Counted from the first letter of the stretch, positions 1 to 12,023 are shown. The stretch: 64,000 nucleotides of DNA from Taxawa tesnikishii (nom. ined.) (GCA_030247885.1 JAPDRO010000001.1:1116001-1180000); one strand, 5' to 3'. Notes: a model not told the origin generated them from the letters alone. Translations and numbers: made by a program.

Positions 1-357
1 TATCATGAAGCGATGCCACCGCAGGAGAAAGCCGCACAATTCGAGTCCACAGCAGGGCCATCGCTGCTCAGCACTGCCAACTATGGTTGGTCGTCTCTCC
101 CCACATCCACCAGTGCACTCGGCTCAGGATCAGCCTCCGTGCCAGTGAGCAGCGCGCTTTCTGCAGCCGACTTCCAGATAATGGCCGCTCCGGTAGCTTC
201 GGCATTAGATCCAATGTCCTTGATCACCCCTACACAATTTCCGGTCGATGGTGGTTCATTCAGCAACTTTGGCACTGAAATCCCTGCGCAGATGGACGTG
301 GCCATGGAAGACTTTGACTTCGACAGCATCAACTTTGACGACTATCTTCACTCCTGA
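1..357 (+). CDS. C-terminal end of an unidentified protein, acidic tail (partial)
   Basis: An open frame enters from the left edge and stops at 357, so only the last 118 or so residues are visible. They are rich in Ser, Ala, Pro and Thr, with no recognisable fold. The protein ends in an acidic, Phe-rich stretch (MEDFDFDSINFDDYLHS). Acidic tails with interspersed Phe and Leu are typical of transcriptional activation domains, so a transcription regulator is a reasonable guess, but nothing here identifies the family. The last intron, if any, lies outside the window. I am confident it is coding because the frame is open, the composition is protein-like and the tail is biased, but not about function. 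Confidence 0.55.
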   Translation, partial: YHEAMPPQEKAAQFESTAGPSLLSTANYGWSSLPTSTSALGSGSASVPVSSALSAADFQIMAAPVASALDPMSLITPTQFPVDGGSFSNFGTEIPAQMDVAMEDFDFDSINFDDYLHS

Positions 358-1101
358 GAAAAGCTAGGAAGATCTAGACTTGATGCCCGCCACGAGCGTG
401 CTGCTGTTGTTCTTGGTTTTACGATACTCCCGCAATCAGCTGTTCCATCTCGCCTTGTCTCTCTGTGCCTGCTACAGTGAGCTTTTGGAGAAGACATAGA
501 GTGAAACACAAGGCAAAAATTTGTTCGGGTTTTGGGTGTTCAGGAGCGATTGGGTTTGGCTATAACGGCCGTATTAGCGAATGTGATGTATAGAGAATTA
601 ATCGATGGTCATCCTTCTTATGCAAAATCCCGTACAATCATCGTGGATGTATATGTGTAAGATATCCTAGCCATCAGAGGTACCTATTACCTTTTGGTGC
701 AATTAAAGAGGGGAGAGAGGGGCAATGAACACCAGGAACCTTGATGTTCTGCAACCCACTTCGTCATCGCTCCAACGAACGTTTGTTCGAGTTTCCACAA
801 CCATTGTAACTACACCTCCTCAAACCCTTGGTCTGCCGCTTGCCTTATTGATCCATCTGCGCCTCGTTCTGCTCTCACAAAGTCCTTCGCTATAAACATC
901 GGTGTGATTGGTCCCACATCGCCACCCGCACACTGCAACCGTTACAGCTGCTCTTCGCTTGAACGGCTTTACTTGTTCCATTAACACGCCACATCGACAC
1001 ACCTTGCTAGTATTTAGGACGTTCGTTCAGTGCTGAGAATCAGTCATCTGTGGCCAGCTTCCACATAGCCCCGGTGTCGGATCCGCTTCGCCCTCTACAA
1101 C
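358..1101. other. Intergenic: 3' region of the partial gene and promoter of ubc7
   Basis: No coding region or RNA gene seen. The right half is pyrimidine-rich, as is usual upstream of fungal start codons. Confidence 0.5.
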
Positions 1102-2071
1102 ATGTCTACCAGCTCTCCTCTACCGCGATCCAACGCCTCTCCCGGGGGCTCCTCCTCCGCAGCTATCCTGCTAGGCAGGCAGTTCAGACAGATGCAGTCG
1201 GATAAGGGCATACAAGGTATCAGTTGCGGGTTGGTGGATGAGAACGTCTTCGAGTGGGAGGTCATGCTTATGATCGCGGACGATTGCCCGGGTTATGGAG
1301 GTAGGTGGTATCCTATTCCGTTCTCGGATTATGGTCTACAAGTTGCGCAAGAGGAGGTAGGAGTGGAGGGGGAACGGTCTTTGGATATGAAGGAGGCAAG
1401 ATGGAGTGGGCTGTTACGTAGGAAATCTGGAGTGTTTCAGCACCACTGGGGAAGGAGCTGGACAAACTGCACACTCGAGTCTTCATGCAAGCCGGTTGTC
1501 TGTGCCCCAGCGCCTTCGGAACGGAGCATGAGTTTGTCTGACGCTGAGGAATCTACATCAGGCTTGCATGGTCATGAGAAGGGAACATAGGGCACGGGAT
1601 ATGACACAAAGATGGAACATCAGTTGCTGACGGCTGGATGCTGTAGGAGGTTGTTTTCGGGCAAGGATAACGTTTCCACCCGAGTATCCCTTGCTACCGC
1701 CCAAGATGAAATTCGTCACACCCATATATCACCCGAACAGTACGTCAACCGCCGAGAACTTGCCTTGTCACATACCAGAGGGCGGGATTTTGGCTAACTG
1801 TCATACAGTCTATCCTTCTGGCGAAGTCTGCATTTCCATCCTACACCCGCCGGAAGAGGACAAGTACGGCTACGAATCAGCAGCGGAGCGATGGTCACCT
1901 GTGCAGACACCTGAGACGATACTTCTTTCGGTTATCAGCATGCTGAGCAGTCCGAACGACGAAAGCCCGGCCAACGTGGAGGCAGGCAAGCTGTGGAGGG
2001 AAGATCCGAAGGAGTTCAAGAAGAAAGTGAGGAAGTGCGTGCGTGACAGTCAGGAGAGCGCCTGGGATTAG
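1102..2071 (+). CDS. ubc7: Ubiquitin-conjugating enzyme E2, Ubc7/UBE2G2 type
   Basis: Exons read as 1102-1300, 1647-1739 and 1809-2071 (phases match), giving 184 residues. The protein has a Ser-rich N-terminal extension, then LLGRQFRQMQSDK, FPPEYP and PPKMKF, and the active-site Cys near residue 105 in YPSGEVCISILHPP. This is followed by the acidic insertion EEDKYGYESAAERW that marks the Ubc7/UBE2G class, and the helix LLSVISMLSSPNDESPANVEA. Ubc7 works at the ER membrane with Cue1-like anchors and Hrd1/Doa10 ligases in ER-associated degradation; that role is family knowledge. Intron 1 is long for this window (346 nt) and intron 2 is 69 nt. The N-terminal extension is about 16 residues longer than the human enzyme. 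No transmembrane segment is present. The start is the only in-frame ATG that precedes the conserved domain. Confidence 0.95.
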
Positions 2072-2579
2072 GAGCTCGGGGATGATGGCTGGGCCATGGA
2101 GTCTACTGGGAGTCTGGGATGTGTGATGATTGGACTACATCCAGGTCATGCTTTTTCAAACTAGCTTTACGTTTAACTCGTACGAGTTTTCCCGTCAGTC
2201 TCTGATACTTCTCTTCGTAGCAACTTCCACGTTGTTTTTCCTTTTGCCTTCTTCGTGGATCTGCGAAGACTGTCTCAGCTCAACAAAGCGTCCAACTGCG
2301 GTCCTGGTATCGCATCTCCTGTGTGATCCGATAAGATTGGGGTCTGGATCTTATCTCATCACCCGACACCGGAAGAGCAGTTCCCGGGAGCGGAGTACAT
2401 TGATGGGCAGCTTGGCCCAAGCTCTAGGTCCGTTCCCGAACAGGCAGGTCTACCGTACGTCTATTCAACTCTATCGCTCTATCGTTGCCTTCTGTGTGAC
2501 ATCGTGCCCCTCATAGTCTTCAGTGCTCTTCTTCCTTCGTCCTCGGTCCCAATTTGGTTCAGCACACTGACCTGACGCA
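2072..2579. other. Intergenic between ubc7 and the bleomycin hydrolase gene
   Basis: About 0.5 kb with pyrimidine-rich tracts near the right end. Nothing coding recognised. Confidence 0.5.
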
Positions 2580-4457
2580 ATGGGAACCACTGCATCAGTA
2601 CCAAGGCAGCAGCAGCAGCAGCAGCACAGATGTAGGGTAGAGGCAGCTGCCTACGTGACATCTGTGCAAGAGAAGTTCGATGCCTTCCGTCTTACAGAGG
2701 ACTGTGAGACAAACAGCATGCTGGTCGAGCGTACGGGAAGTGTGAACGGTAAGTCCGCGTTACGCTTACGTCGAAGGCCACTTTCCGCCTTTCATGACCC
2801 GCATACTCATTACTGCTACGAGACTCAGAAACGCGGTCGCGGTCGCAAGACGTTCCTGCAGCCAAGGCCGAACAATGGGTGAAAGAACTGCTAGAAGACC
2901 CAAAGGTAAGTCGTCCGACGGACGCGTCGCTTCTCGGATACTGACCGGTTCAGAACCGATTGGCATTGTCCGCCCTCTCTACCAACAATCCGAGAACCAT
3001 CCTTGAGAAATCGTCCGCCGTCCTCAAGGACATCCAGACGTTCAATGTGACAGTTCCGCACGAGGGTTCTCCAGTCACTAACCAGCGCTCTTCGGGTAGA
3101 TGCTGGATCTTTGCATCTACGAACGTGTTCCGCGTCGCGTTCATGAAGAAGTACAACCTGGATAAGTTCGAGCTGAGCCAATCCTACCTCTTTTTCTGGG
3201 ACAAGGTTGAGAAAGCCAACTTCTTCCTGGAAAGCATACTCGAGACTGCAGATGAGCCAGTCGACAGCCGTCTAGTTTCTACGCTCATGGCAAGCCCAGT
3301 AGGCGATGGCGGGTAAGTCGACCTTAATGTAGTCAAGAGCTACAACAACGAGCGTCTTGCTAAAGTTTTCCGCAGTCAATGGGACATGATTGCGAACCTC
3401 GTCGCGAAGTACGGTCTCGTGCCCCAAACTCTCTTCCCAGATAGTTTCAATGCGCAAAACTCGTCCACGATGGACGCCCTTCTCACAACCAAGCTCCGAG
3501 AGGATGCTTTGCGACTGCGGGCCCTGAAAATGTCCGAATCCCGGACGGCGTCTACTTCCATCACTGCAGCCAAGGAGCAGATGTTGCAGGACATCGTCCG
3601 CATCCTAACGCTCACTCTCGGTCCGCCACCTCCAGCAAGCCAAAAATTTACCTGGGAGTACTACGACAAAGACCACAAGTTCAAGACGTTGACCATCTCT
3701 CCTCTCGACTTCGCGGACGGTCTCCATGACACTGCAGGTCTACGCGCTTGTGCAGGCACCGATGTCACCAACCTGTTCAGCCTGGTCAACGACCCGCGCA
3801 ATGAGTATAACAGACTCTTGACCGTGGATCACCTTGGCAACGTCTGGGGCGGTCGTCCTGTGACTTATGTGAACGTGGACAAGTCCGTGTTGAAGAAGGC
3901 ATGCATCGAGATGATCAAGAAAGGATTCCCAGTCTTCTTTGGCAGTGACGTGGGCAAGTACAGCGACAGCCAAAAGGGCATCATGGACACCGACCTCATA
4001 GATTACGAATTGGGCTTCAACGTGAAGCTGGGAATGAGCAAGGCAGAGAGGCTGATGACTGGCGAGAGTGCGATGACACGTAAGTTCTGAATGCCCTATT
4101 CCGGACCCCCATGTCTGCCACGGAACCTGTTGCCTTTCAACACTGATATGGAATGTCAGATGCGATGGTGCTCACTGCGGTCCACCTCTCTCCATCAGGA
4201 GAGCCTGTCCGTTGGCGCGTCGAGAACTCGTGGTCAACGACCGCCGGCACAGATGGCTACTTCGTCATGAGCGACAGGTGGATGGACGAGTTCTGCTACC
4301 AGGCGGTCGTCGATCCGAGTGTGGTCAGCGCAGAGACCAAGGCCGTTCTCAAGCAAAAGCCCAAAGTGCTTCCGCTCTGGGATCCCATGGGGTGAGTTTG
4401 CCTGTCTTCTATGGAAAGACTTTGGTGCTGACGCTTGTCCTTAGCGCACTTGCTTGA
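2580..4457 (+). CDS. lap3: Bleomycin hydrolase / cysteine aminopeptidase (peptidase C1B, Lap3 type)
   Basis: Six exons: 2580-2748, 2829-2905, 2954-3312, 3376-4079, 4160-4391 and 4445-4457; all phases agree, giving 517 residues. The papain-like triad is visible: Cys132 in SSGRCWIFA, His437 in MTHAMVL (His is split across an intron) and Asn459 in RVENSWS. The last exon is only 13 nt and supplies the C-terminal ALA after WDPMG. In yeast Lap3 and Blmh the C-terminal arm lies in the active site and limits the enzyme to aminopeptidase action; the enzyme forms a hexameric cytosolic barrel that degrades peptides and homocysteine thiolactone. The N-terminus carries six glutamines encoded by pure CAG. 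The gene is intact. Without the tiny last exon the conserved C-terminus would be lost. Confidence 0.95.
2607..2624 (+). repeat. (CAG)6 microsatellite encoding poly-Gln
   Basis: Six pure CAG codons inside exon 1 of the bleomycin hydrolase gene, upstream of the catalytic domain, so length variation could be tolerated. Confidence 0.85.
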
Positions 4458-6250
4458 ATGGATGATCCCGGTCCGTTAGTGGGTGTGCGAATTGCGTTAT
4501 TCTGACGATTGCATAAGAGAATAGTGACATGGCTGAGCGGTACGGCCCGTATGTTCTGGTTGGAGCGAGGCTTGGATACAGGTCCATACCAGATCCCGCG
4601 ATGAATGATCCAATACCTCGCACTTGAATGCTGTCTAGCAGCACCGGATATACCTACGTATGTGTGTGACCAGTGGCAGATCGTACGCATAAGCTGTCGT
4701 AAGTTGACAATGGGGGAGCAGCGGGGTTGTGCACAATCTGACAAACAAAGAACCTCTACACCTGGTTCATCGAAGGTGCGGGGCACAAGATCGCTGGGCG
4801 CCCGTACATCGTGTTCGTAAATACGTTTGCGTGGCACTCGAAGATTGCTACCCTCTTCAGGCTGCTACTGGCACCCTGGGCGTCCAAGATACGATGACCG
4901 AGGCATTTGGCGATAGTTTTTGCCTAAACGCATCGTGTATAGCCTCTGCAGATACCTTTATCGTGCGATGGCTGACGGACGGGTCTAGTCAGATAGACTG
5001 TATAACCGAGACATCTGCATTGAGCCAAGACGGATAGCTGCTTGTGGCTGATCCTTTGAACGAGTTTTGCGCTTTCGTCTTTCTGCAGGACCCGACGGAG
5101 AGGATGCGGGAGATGAGGGTGCAATCGTCGCACAATCAGGATGGCTGCAGGGGGTGGGAGTGCAATAGCGTTTGATGCAAACAATTTTGTTGTCTGTTCC
5201 AGAAGTCTGAGATTGAGTGCTGATGTGTTTGAGGGGGCAGCGGCTGAATACAGATCTCTGTATCGGTGCCGGCTTCCGACAAGAGCCTGACGCGCGTTGT
5301 TGCCGTTGGCACGAGTCGTGCCGAGAACCTTGTCCAGCGCACCGGGTGCAGGACGGTAGGGCTTGGCGGAGAAGGAGAGATGCAGGAGCAGCAGGCGCTT
5401 GGACACAAGCGAGATGTGGCGCGGTCATTGTTCGTGGACCAAGGCTCAAGAGTGAAGAACCTGCGCTCCGGTTGTCAACGCCTGTGTCGCGTGCTCTCTG
5501 TTGATAGACTTGACCTCCCGCAACCCACTGTGAGCAGTAGACGTACAAAGTGTATCTGTAACGGAGGAAAGCCCGAGCTCGACAGCAAGCGGTTTCGTAG
5601 TTCTGTAGAGACATGGGTACGTAAACAGAGATCGTCAATGTGCAAGCAGCATAGCATCGATGCATCATGAATGCTTGGAAGGAGGCTACAGGACGCCGGT
5701 ACGTGCTGCCACGCAATATGGCAACGGGGGCCTGGCGCTTCCGCGTCATCGTTGCGGCTATCTGAAACGGGTGCTGGGATACGGTGGCTTGCGACGCGGA
5801 CCAACGTCGCTCAATCCTGTAACATTTGGGCTTTGGTTCGACTGCTCGTTGGCAGTGGAGATCAGCCATGCTAAGGGGCTTCGTTCTTGCACTTGCACTT
5901 GCACCTGCACCTGCATCTGCACTTGCACCACCCACCACTCTTCCCCCCGTTGCTCTTACCAACCCGGCGACCCTCCGTTCAATCTGCGCGAGGACATCAT
6001 CGAAGCCAGAACCTACACACAGCCCACCGCCCGGTCACTCTTTCCTTCCCCGCCACAAAAAGCTTACGACGCCTTCCATACCTTAATTACCTTTTGCGGC
6101 TCCAGCAGTTCGCAGTCCATTCGTTGCTCGTCATAAACAACTGCCTCTCGTGCGCTTAATATCTCCTCCTCTGCTACTCTCGACCTGTAATAATCCAACT
6201 GTCCACGCCACTTCGCCGACAACTCAGACCTCGCTTCTATACTGTTCACA
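4458..6250. other. 1.8-kb intergenic region without a recognisable gene
   Basis: Several long open frames cross this GC-rich stretch, including one of 325 codons on the minus strand (4985-5962). They show no domain, are Ser/Arg/Cys-rich and look like chance frames. A hexamer-type repeat (TGCACT/TGCACC) lies at about 5886-5930, about 320 bp before the next start codon. The last 100 bp are a pyrimidine-rich leader. Confidence 0.45.
5886..5930 (+). repeat. Imperfect hexanucleotide repeat (TGCACT/TGCACC)
   Basis: Seven or so tandem units of TGCACY with one or two substitutions, in the upstream region of the sulfotransferase-like gene. Confidence 0.7.
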
Positions 6251-7238
6251 ATGGCCTACGCAAACCTCCCATACACTCCCAAGCCAATCACCGACATCTT
6301 CACCGCCGATACCGACATTGACCGCCGCCAATGCCGTCGTGTCGTGCCAATGAGAGTTCTTGCTCTCGGTCTGGGACGCACTGGTACTGCATGTGAGTAC
6401 AGCAGCATCTCCTCCGACCCGAACAGTCAATTGACGAACATCTGCAGCCCTCCGCACCGCTCTCAAGCAGCTTGGATTCGACGACTGCTACCACATGATG
6501 TCCGCCAGTGTGGAGAACCCTCCTGACTGTCTGATGTGGCACGATGCCTTTGCCGCCAAGTACGACGGCGTTGGAACTTTCGGTCGCGAGCAGTGGGATC
6601 AGCTTTTCGGTCACTGCCAGGCTGTGTGTGACTGGCCGGCTGTAGCCTTTGCAAAGGAGCTCATTGAGGCCTACCCAGAGGCCAAGATTATCCTCACTAC
6701 CCGCGACGTTGACTCCTGGCACGCATCCACCATGAAGACCGTCAACTGGCGCGCGAACGACCCAGAGCTCAGGGCTGTTGCCCGCTTCGATTGGGGATCT
6801 GGTCTCTATCAACCCATGCTCAAGAGTATGTTGCGTCATTAATAACCGACGAAACTGTCAATTGCTGACCACTATCCAGAATTCTGGGACGTCTTCTTCG
6901 GCGGCGACTTCGAGAAGAACGGAAAGCAAAAGTACCACGACTATTACGCTGAGGTCCGCTCCCTCGTGCCTCCGGAGAACCTCCTTGAGTACAGGATGGG
7001 CGAGGGCTGGAAGCCACTCTGCGATTTCCTCGAAGTGCCGGTTCCGGAGGACAAGAAGTTCCCTCGCACCAACGACACCGACGGCTTTGTCGACCGCTGC
7101 AAGGCCCGCAACCGCGCTCAGATGATGAATGTGGCGTTCCGCTGCCTTGTCGTCGGCGGCAGCGTTGCTGCAACGGTCTTTAGCGCGACCATGACCATCC
7201 GCCGTTTCATCGGCTCACGAGGCTCTCTCCTGGCTTGA
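6251..7238 (+). CDS. P-loop sulfotransferase-like protein with C-terminal membrane segment
   Basis: Exons 6251-6392, 6448-6825 and 6880-7238 give 292 residues. A nucleotide-binding P-loop, LGRTGTAS, sits at residues 41-48 and is split by intron 1. Further on come LRTALKQLGFDDCYHM, KIILTTRDVDSWHAS (the 3'-phosphosulfate-type Arg/Ser region) and FWDVFFGGDF. This matches the fungal Sulfotransferase_4 / P-loop hydrolase family, often mislabelled as NAD-dependent epimerase. The substrate is unknown. Near residues 258-282 a hydrophobic stretch (CLVVGGSVAATVFSATMTI) followed by RRF suggests a tail anchor with a short basic end. The gene is intact, with splice sites supported by unbroken phase. It is followed by an arylsulfotransferase gene on the same strand. 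The two families are unrelated by fold, so shared sulfate chemistry is only suggestive. Confidence 0.85.
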
Positions 7239-8963
7239 GCTAATTACAACCTGTTCTTTTCGATGCACTGGAGGCGTGAGTCAAATAGCTTCGCGGGTTT
7301 CTTAGGCGTTCGTTCTTGGGTTCACAAGTATGGTTGGGATATCAGGAGTTCAGAAGAGGTGCATTAAGAGCGGGAAAGGAATATCACTGCGAAAGAGGGG
7401 AACCGGCGTTTAGTGACACTTAATCTGCATAAGGTGTAGGTCTGGTATGACCGAAGTTTGTCGCCTAGTTTTCTTGCGCAACTGCTTTGTTTTGACTCCA
7501 AGGCCTTTCTAAACCTGTGCGGCGTAACTTATGCAGGCACACTCGCATCATGCAGAAAGCAGTAATACAATGCTCCTTATGGAGAGAGTGGTCTCGACCA
7601 AAGCATCATATTGTACAGACGACATGGTGTTCTGACAGTAGTTCGATCTACAGATAGTTTGACAAATTGACAACTTGAGTGCAGCGGGTTGCTGATGTGT
7701 CCAGCGTCCAGTGTCCAGTGTCCGGCGTCTAGCGCAGCACAGCGCCCCGCTCAGGGATAACCCCTCGTAGAGAGAACGAGCATTCAACTAGCCCTACAAC
7801 TTGTGCACAACCATTGACCATCCAAATACATGCAATCTCTCCCAAACAAACCGACTCTTGCACCCAGAGCGACAGTTCTCGGTCCGGGTTGAGACGCTGG
7901 TCCGACAAGGGTGGTGGAGTTGATCGGCTCTCCAGGTCGCGTTACCCCTCGTTAGCGTTAGGAGATAGAACTAAGCGCCGGGATGCACATCTGTTTACTG
8001 ATTACAATCACCGGAGCGTGGAACAGATATTCATTGATTGTCGATTGCTATATCCACCCGGGGCCCGAAGCCGGCCGAGCAATCAGTTTTCTATGCGCCG
8101 AAAGGGCTGGATGCCGAAACGGCAGCGATCCACGTCCAAGGAGCCACTCTTAGCGCTGAACAGAGAGCTTGGCGCGCGAGCACCCAGGGGCAGACGCTGG
8201 AGCAAGCAGGCCGCGTGGAGCCGCGTATATAAACCGCCTTGCAGCAAGTATATAAACCACCTTGCAGCAAACGACCGTTACTTCGGCCTCTTGCAGATTG
8301 CACGACGTAAGGTATTGCGTACGACGACAACAATAACTACTGCAACAACTGCTCGAAATGGGACCAAGGCTCAAACACGCAACGAGCCTCTGATGCGTTT
8401 CAGCTCTGTGTCCGTGCCAGGAAGAGCTAGTTCGCGGCGTCGTGGCAGGGGGTCCATTGCTTGCTGCAGTTTGAGCCAGGCCACGAATCGCTGACGCGCC
8501 ACTGCGCCGGAGCACGGGCGACCCTCCTGGTGAACCGCTGCATACCTTACGTCTGCTTTCTCTTCTTTCTGCCCTGTCTGGTCTCGTGTGGTTAAACAAA
8601 TGCCTGCGGAGCCGGCTTGGCAGCATCTTCCACGTCTTCCATGTCTCCCATTCCAACGCCGCAACCCACTCTTGACTAGTAATCCTCATATCATCTTCCC
8701 CTTAGGTAGGGCCCGCTCTTGCTTTCTCCCCTGATTATCATGTGCGCTATCTAGTTATCTTCTTTGATGCGCTGCGTTCTCGCAGTCTTGTGGCCCTGCC
8801 TGCCTACAGCTTCTATTCGTCCATTCTTTCTTGCCCTGCTGCGTCTTTGGTGGCAACGAAATCTTACCTATTAGTTCTTCTTGTGCCGATTATCTGATAC
8901 CCCTTCAATCTTGCTCACGGTACACACCCTGTACGGATTTTCTTCGAATATAGATTTGGGACC
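7239..8963. other. 1.7-kb intergenic region with tandem TATA-like repeat
   Basis: No protein gene recognised. A short tandem repeat of GTCCAGT-like units is at about 7697-7733. The notable element is the 23-bp direct duplication at 8225-8270, listed separately. The frame at 7814-8494 is compositionally random and has no domain. Confidence 0.45.
8225..8270 (+). promoter_or_regulatory. Tandem 23-bp duplication carrying two TATA boxes
   Basis: Two head-to-tail 23-bp units (8225-8247 and 8248-8270) differ at one base. Each begins with GTATATAAA, a strong TATA-box match. They lie about 700 bp upstream of the arylsulfotransferase frame. Promoter function is inferred; the sequence shows only the duplicated motif. 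A transcript start 30-120 bp downstream would be expected if used. Confidence 0.45.
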
Positions 8964-10980
8964 ATGAGGCGGTTCGGGAAGTGCTGCTGAGCAGTCTGCT
9001 GCTCTGGCGAAGTGTATCTGCACAACTCAACAACGACACCAGCCCGACCTCAGTATTTCGCTCGGTAAGCGACAGTGCGACAACGGGAGCCACGTGCATC
9101 GGGATGTAGCCGGCTAACAGCTGTGTGGCTATACAGAGGCCGGATCTTCATGCACCAATCATGAAGATGGAAATCATGAAGCAGGAGCTCGTGAGCCCGG
9201 GTTATGTTTTCATCGCACCCTACCGGAACGTGGATCCTGGCCCATACATCTACGACAACTGGGGAAACCTCGTGTGGTCGGGAGCGGGTTCCAGCGGGCC
9301 AAAGACTGCGCATAATCCACACGTGTGCCAATACAGGGGCGAAGATCATTTGTGCTATTTCCAAGGAGAGCAACACCAGGGTTTTGCTCGGGGACACGGA
9401 GTCATCATGGACAAGAATTACCGGATTGTCAAGACTGTTGAGAGTTCAGGCGCAGGCGCATCCGCCGACATGCATGAGTTCAGGATGACTCCGTACTCAA
9501 ACAGCACCACCGCCCTCGTCACGGTATACCAACCGCGGATGTACGACTTGACGACCAATTCGCGTTTCAACATCAAGAGCGGCATGGGCTGGATTGTGGA
9601 GGGCGTCTTTCAAGAGGTGGAAATCGATACCGGAAATGTGGTGTTCGAGTGGAGGAGTACGGACCATCTGGATCCGAGTCTCAGCTATACATTTCCCGGA
9701 ACGACTGATACGTCTGGGAATGGTTTGCACGAAGACACGCCATGGGACTATTTCCACATCAACTCCATTGACAAGAACTCGGAGGGCGATTATCTCATCT
9801 CTGCACGGCACATGGCGGCCATTTACAAACTATCTGGAGTGGATGGTCACATCATGTGGGAAATGGGGGTGCCAACCCGACGTTTCACCAAACAAACTTC
9901 AACTTTTCTTCTCAGCATCACGCGCGCTGGATCAGCGAGAATGGAACCCACACGCTCTTGCGCTTCTATGACAACGCCAGCAACGGTTACAACAGGACCG
10001 ACGCCTTTTCTCACGGTTACATCATAAGCATCAACCACATCGACAACACGGCCACGATGATCGCACAGTATGGTGCACCAGAACAGAGCGGCGGTATTCT
10101 ATCTGGCTCACAGGGCAACATGCAACTCCTGCCCAACGGCAACGTCCACATCGGTTGGGGCGAGCACGCGTACTTCACTGAGCACACTCCTGATGGTCAA
10201 GCTGTCATGTACGGCAAATTGGCCGATCGCGCTTCCAACGTGATGGTCTATCGGTCGAACAAATACAACTGGACGGCAACACCCCTTACGAAACCCGCAC
10301 TTTGGACCTACTCACGCAGCAAGCAGCGCAGGTCCGGAACCGTTTTCTACGTTTCCTGGAACGGAGCTACTGAGGTGCGGTCCTGGAACTTCTACACTTC
10401 GCAGAACGCCACTGGACCGTTCACTTTCGTGGGAAACGTCATCAAGACCGGATTCGAGACGAGAATGGTGACTACGAACCACACCGAATGGGCCTTTGCA
10501 GAGGCGATGGATGCAAACGGCAACGCGCTGGAGCGCAGTGTGATTGCGAAGACGTTCGTGCCGAGTGACAGCCTCCGCGCCTTCTGCGACGACTACGGAT
10601 GCGGCAAAGCAGAAGCCTCAGGCCCTGGAGACAGGCTCAGCAAGGACCCGAAGTACACGCCCGTGAAGGAAGAATACCTGAGCATCAACCGCGACTTCAA
10701 CACCAGCAAATACTACGCCGACCTGCCCTACAGCAACAGCAGCTACTTGAGCGGGAGATTGAGCACAGGAGGTTTGAAGATGGCGGCTGGCGTTGTGGCT
10801 CTACTGGCTCTGAGTCTGGTTGTTTTGCTCTTGTTCAAGAGGGATCCTCCCAGCCCCTTGCGTCCGCTTCAGGAGAAGCTGAATATGGGCGTGTCGGGAG
10901 CTAAGGAGATGTGGATGAACAGCCCGCTCGGCAGATACACCAAGGTGGGAGATGAAGACGACAAGTACATGCGTGTATGA
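8964..10980 (+). CDS. Arylsulfotransferase-like protein (Arylsulfotran_2), membrane anchored
   Basis: Exons approximately 8964-9064 and 9137-10980, about 648 residues. The N-terminus is signal-peptide-like (VLLSSLLLWRSVSAQ), then RPDLHAP at the exon junction. The body is a beta-propeller-type arylsulfotransferase with PGYVFIAPY, DNWGNLVWSG, ADMHEF, DYFHINSID and GGILSGSQGNMQLLPNGN, and many N-glycosylation sequons. Near the end a single helix (MAAGVVALLALSLVVLLLF) is followed by a basic cytoplasmic tail, so it is probably a type I membrane protein facing the lumen or exterior. The frame is broken by one base twice: the ATG at 8964 is out of frame with the signal peptide, and a G5 run at 9865-9869 separates two long frames. 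Both are best explained by a missing base. An upstream first exon is an alternative for the 5' break. Substrates of the fungal family are unknown. Confidence 0.8.
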
Positions 10981-12023
10981 ACGTTGGAGGGAATCCTTTT
11001 TGCTGCCTGCTGTTCGTTGTTCCGAGCCGGGTCTGCTTCTTGGATGAGTAATCGGTGATCTGAGGGCGCATCTGTTTTCCAAATGTGGATGGTGTTGACT
11101 TTTGGTTGCTGCGGCATTGGGCGGAGTTTTCTTTCCGGAAAGAGAAAGCACCAAGGATACCACTGATAGTTTTACTGTATAGTCTCTGTACATAGCATGT
11201 CAACACTCGAAAGCGTCTGGTTACACATATTGCTGCGAACCGTCGGCCGTGTTTTGGTTGGCCGTGTGGGATTTCTCCTGTTCCACTGTCACCCCCTGTC
11301 CTCAGATCACATTGTAGTCAGTCTTCCGACGTAGGTTCCTCATCGGCAGGACTCCGGACTTGTTGCAAGCATGTTCGGACACTTGTAGCAGAGTGCTGTC
11401 TGTGCTCCAGAAACCGTTTTCCTATGCCGCGTGTCTCTCGGGTGTAACGGTACCTGGTCGGGTACGGGAATGCAAGATGAGTCGGTACAAGTCCGCCGTT
11501 GGCATGGCGCACGGCCAAGACACGATGCATTGCATGCTGCAAGCCACCCGGTACCGCTCCGCTTTCCCAAGAAAACTTGACAGATTCGTGTATCTTTGCC
11601 AAGGTCCTAGCTGCCGCTTTTGGTAACAAAGCTACCATCCACAGAACAATAGGCATTACCATCGCTGCAACGTCAGACATGGCCGCGCCACGCTGGCCTC
11701 GTCACTTCCTAACTTCTCTCCTCTCCTTTGCTGCAAACGTGGCCTTTCCCTGCGCACACGTTTTCTTAGCGCGAGACACTGCTTGCGCTGCCGGATGGGC
11801 TCCTGTAACGACTAGAGTGCGCGTCCTCTCTTGGCATCTTGTGTCGATTGACACCCCGTAAGTCGGGCATATCTCCATCGCTGTGTGTCTGGCGGTTGCT
11901 GTTTGCTGCTTCTGCAGCCCCTTGTATCGACTTGCCGCTCTTTTCTCCTCCAGGATATGTGCCCGTCCTCGGCATAAATGCTAAGAAACTAGCACTTCTC
12001 ACTTGCTTTCCTAACCCACGACC
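10981..12023. other. 1-kb intergenic region
   Basis: Contains the 3' flank of the arylsulfotransferase gene and a pyrimidine-rich leader of the MFS gene. A 120-codon minus-strand frame at 11318-11680 has no recognisable domain. Nothing else seen. Confidence 0.45.

Noticed and set aside
4527-4545. TGGCTGAGCGGT, a perfect-looking tRNA A-box
   Set aside because: No matching B-box (GGTTCGANNCC) at the right distance, and the flanks do not fold into an acceptor stem.
4985-5962. 325-codon open frame on the minus strand
   Set aside because: No domain, no start context, composition typical of chance frames in GC-rich DNA, and equally long frames overlap it on the other strand.
7814-8494. 226-codon plus-strand frame upstream of the arylsulfotransferase gene
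   Set aside because: Crosses the duplicated TATA element, is Arg/Ser/Thr-rich without a domain, and has an equally long antisense frame.
11318-11680. 120-codon minus-strand frame with a hydrophobic start
   Set aside because: Lacks any known domain and has a competing antisense frame; could be real but unsupported.
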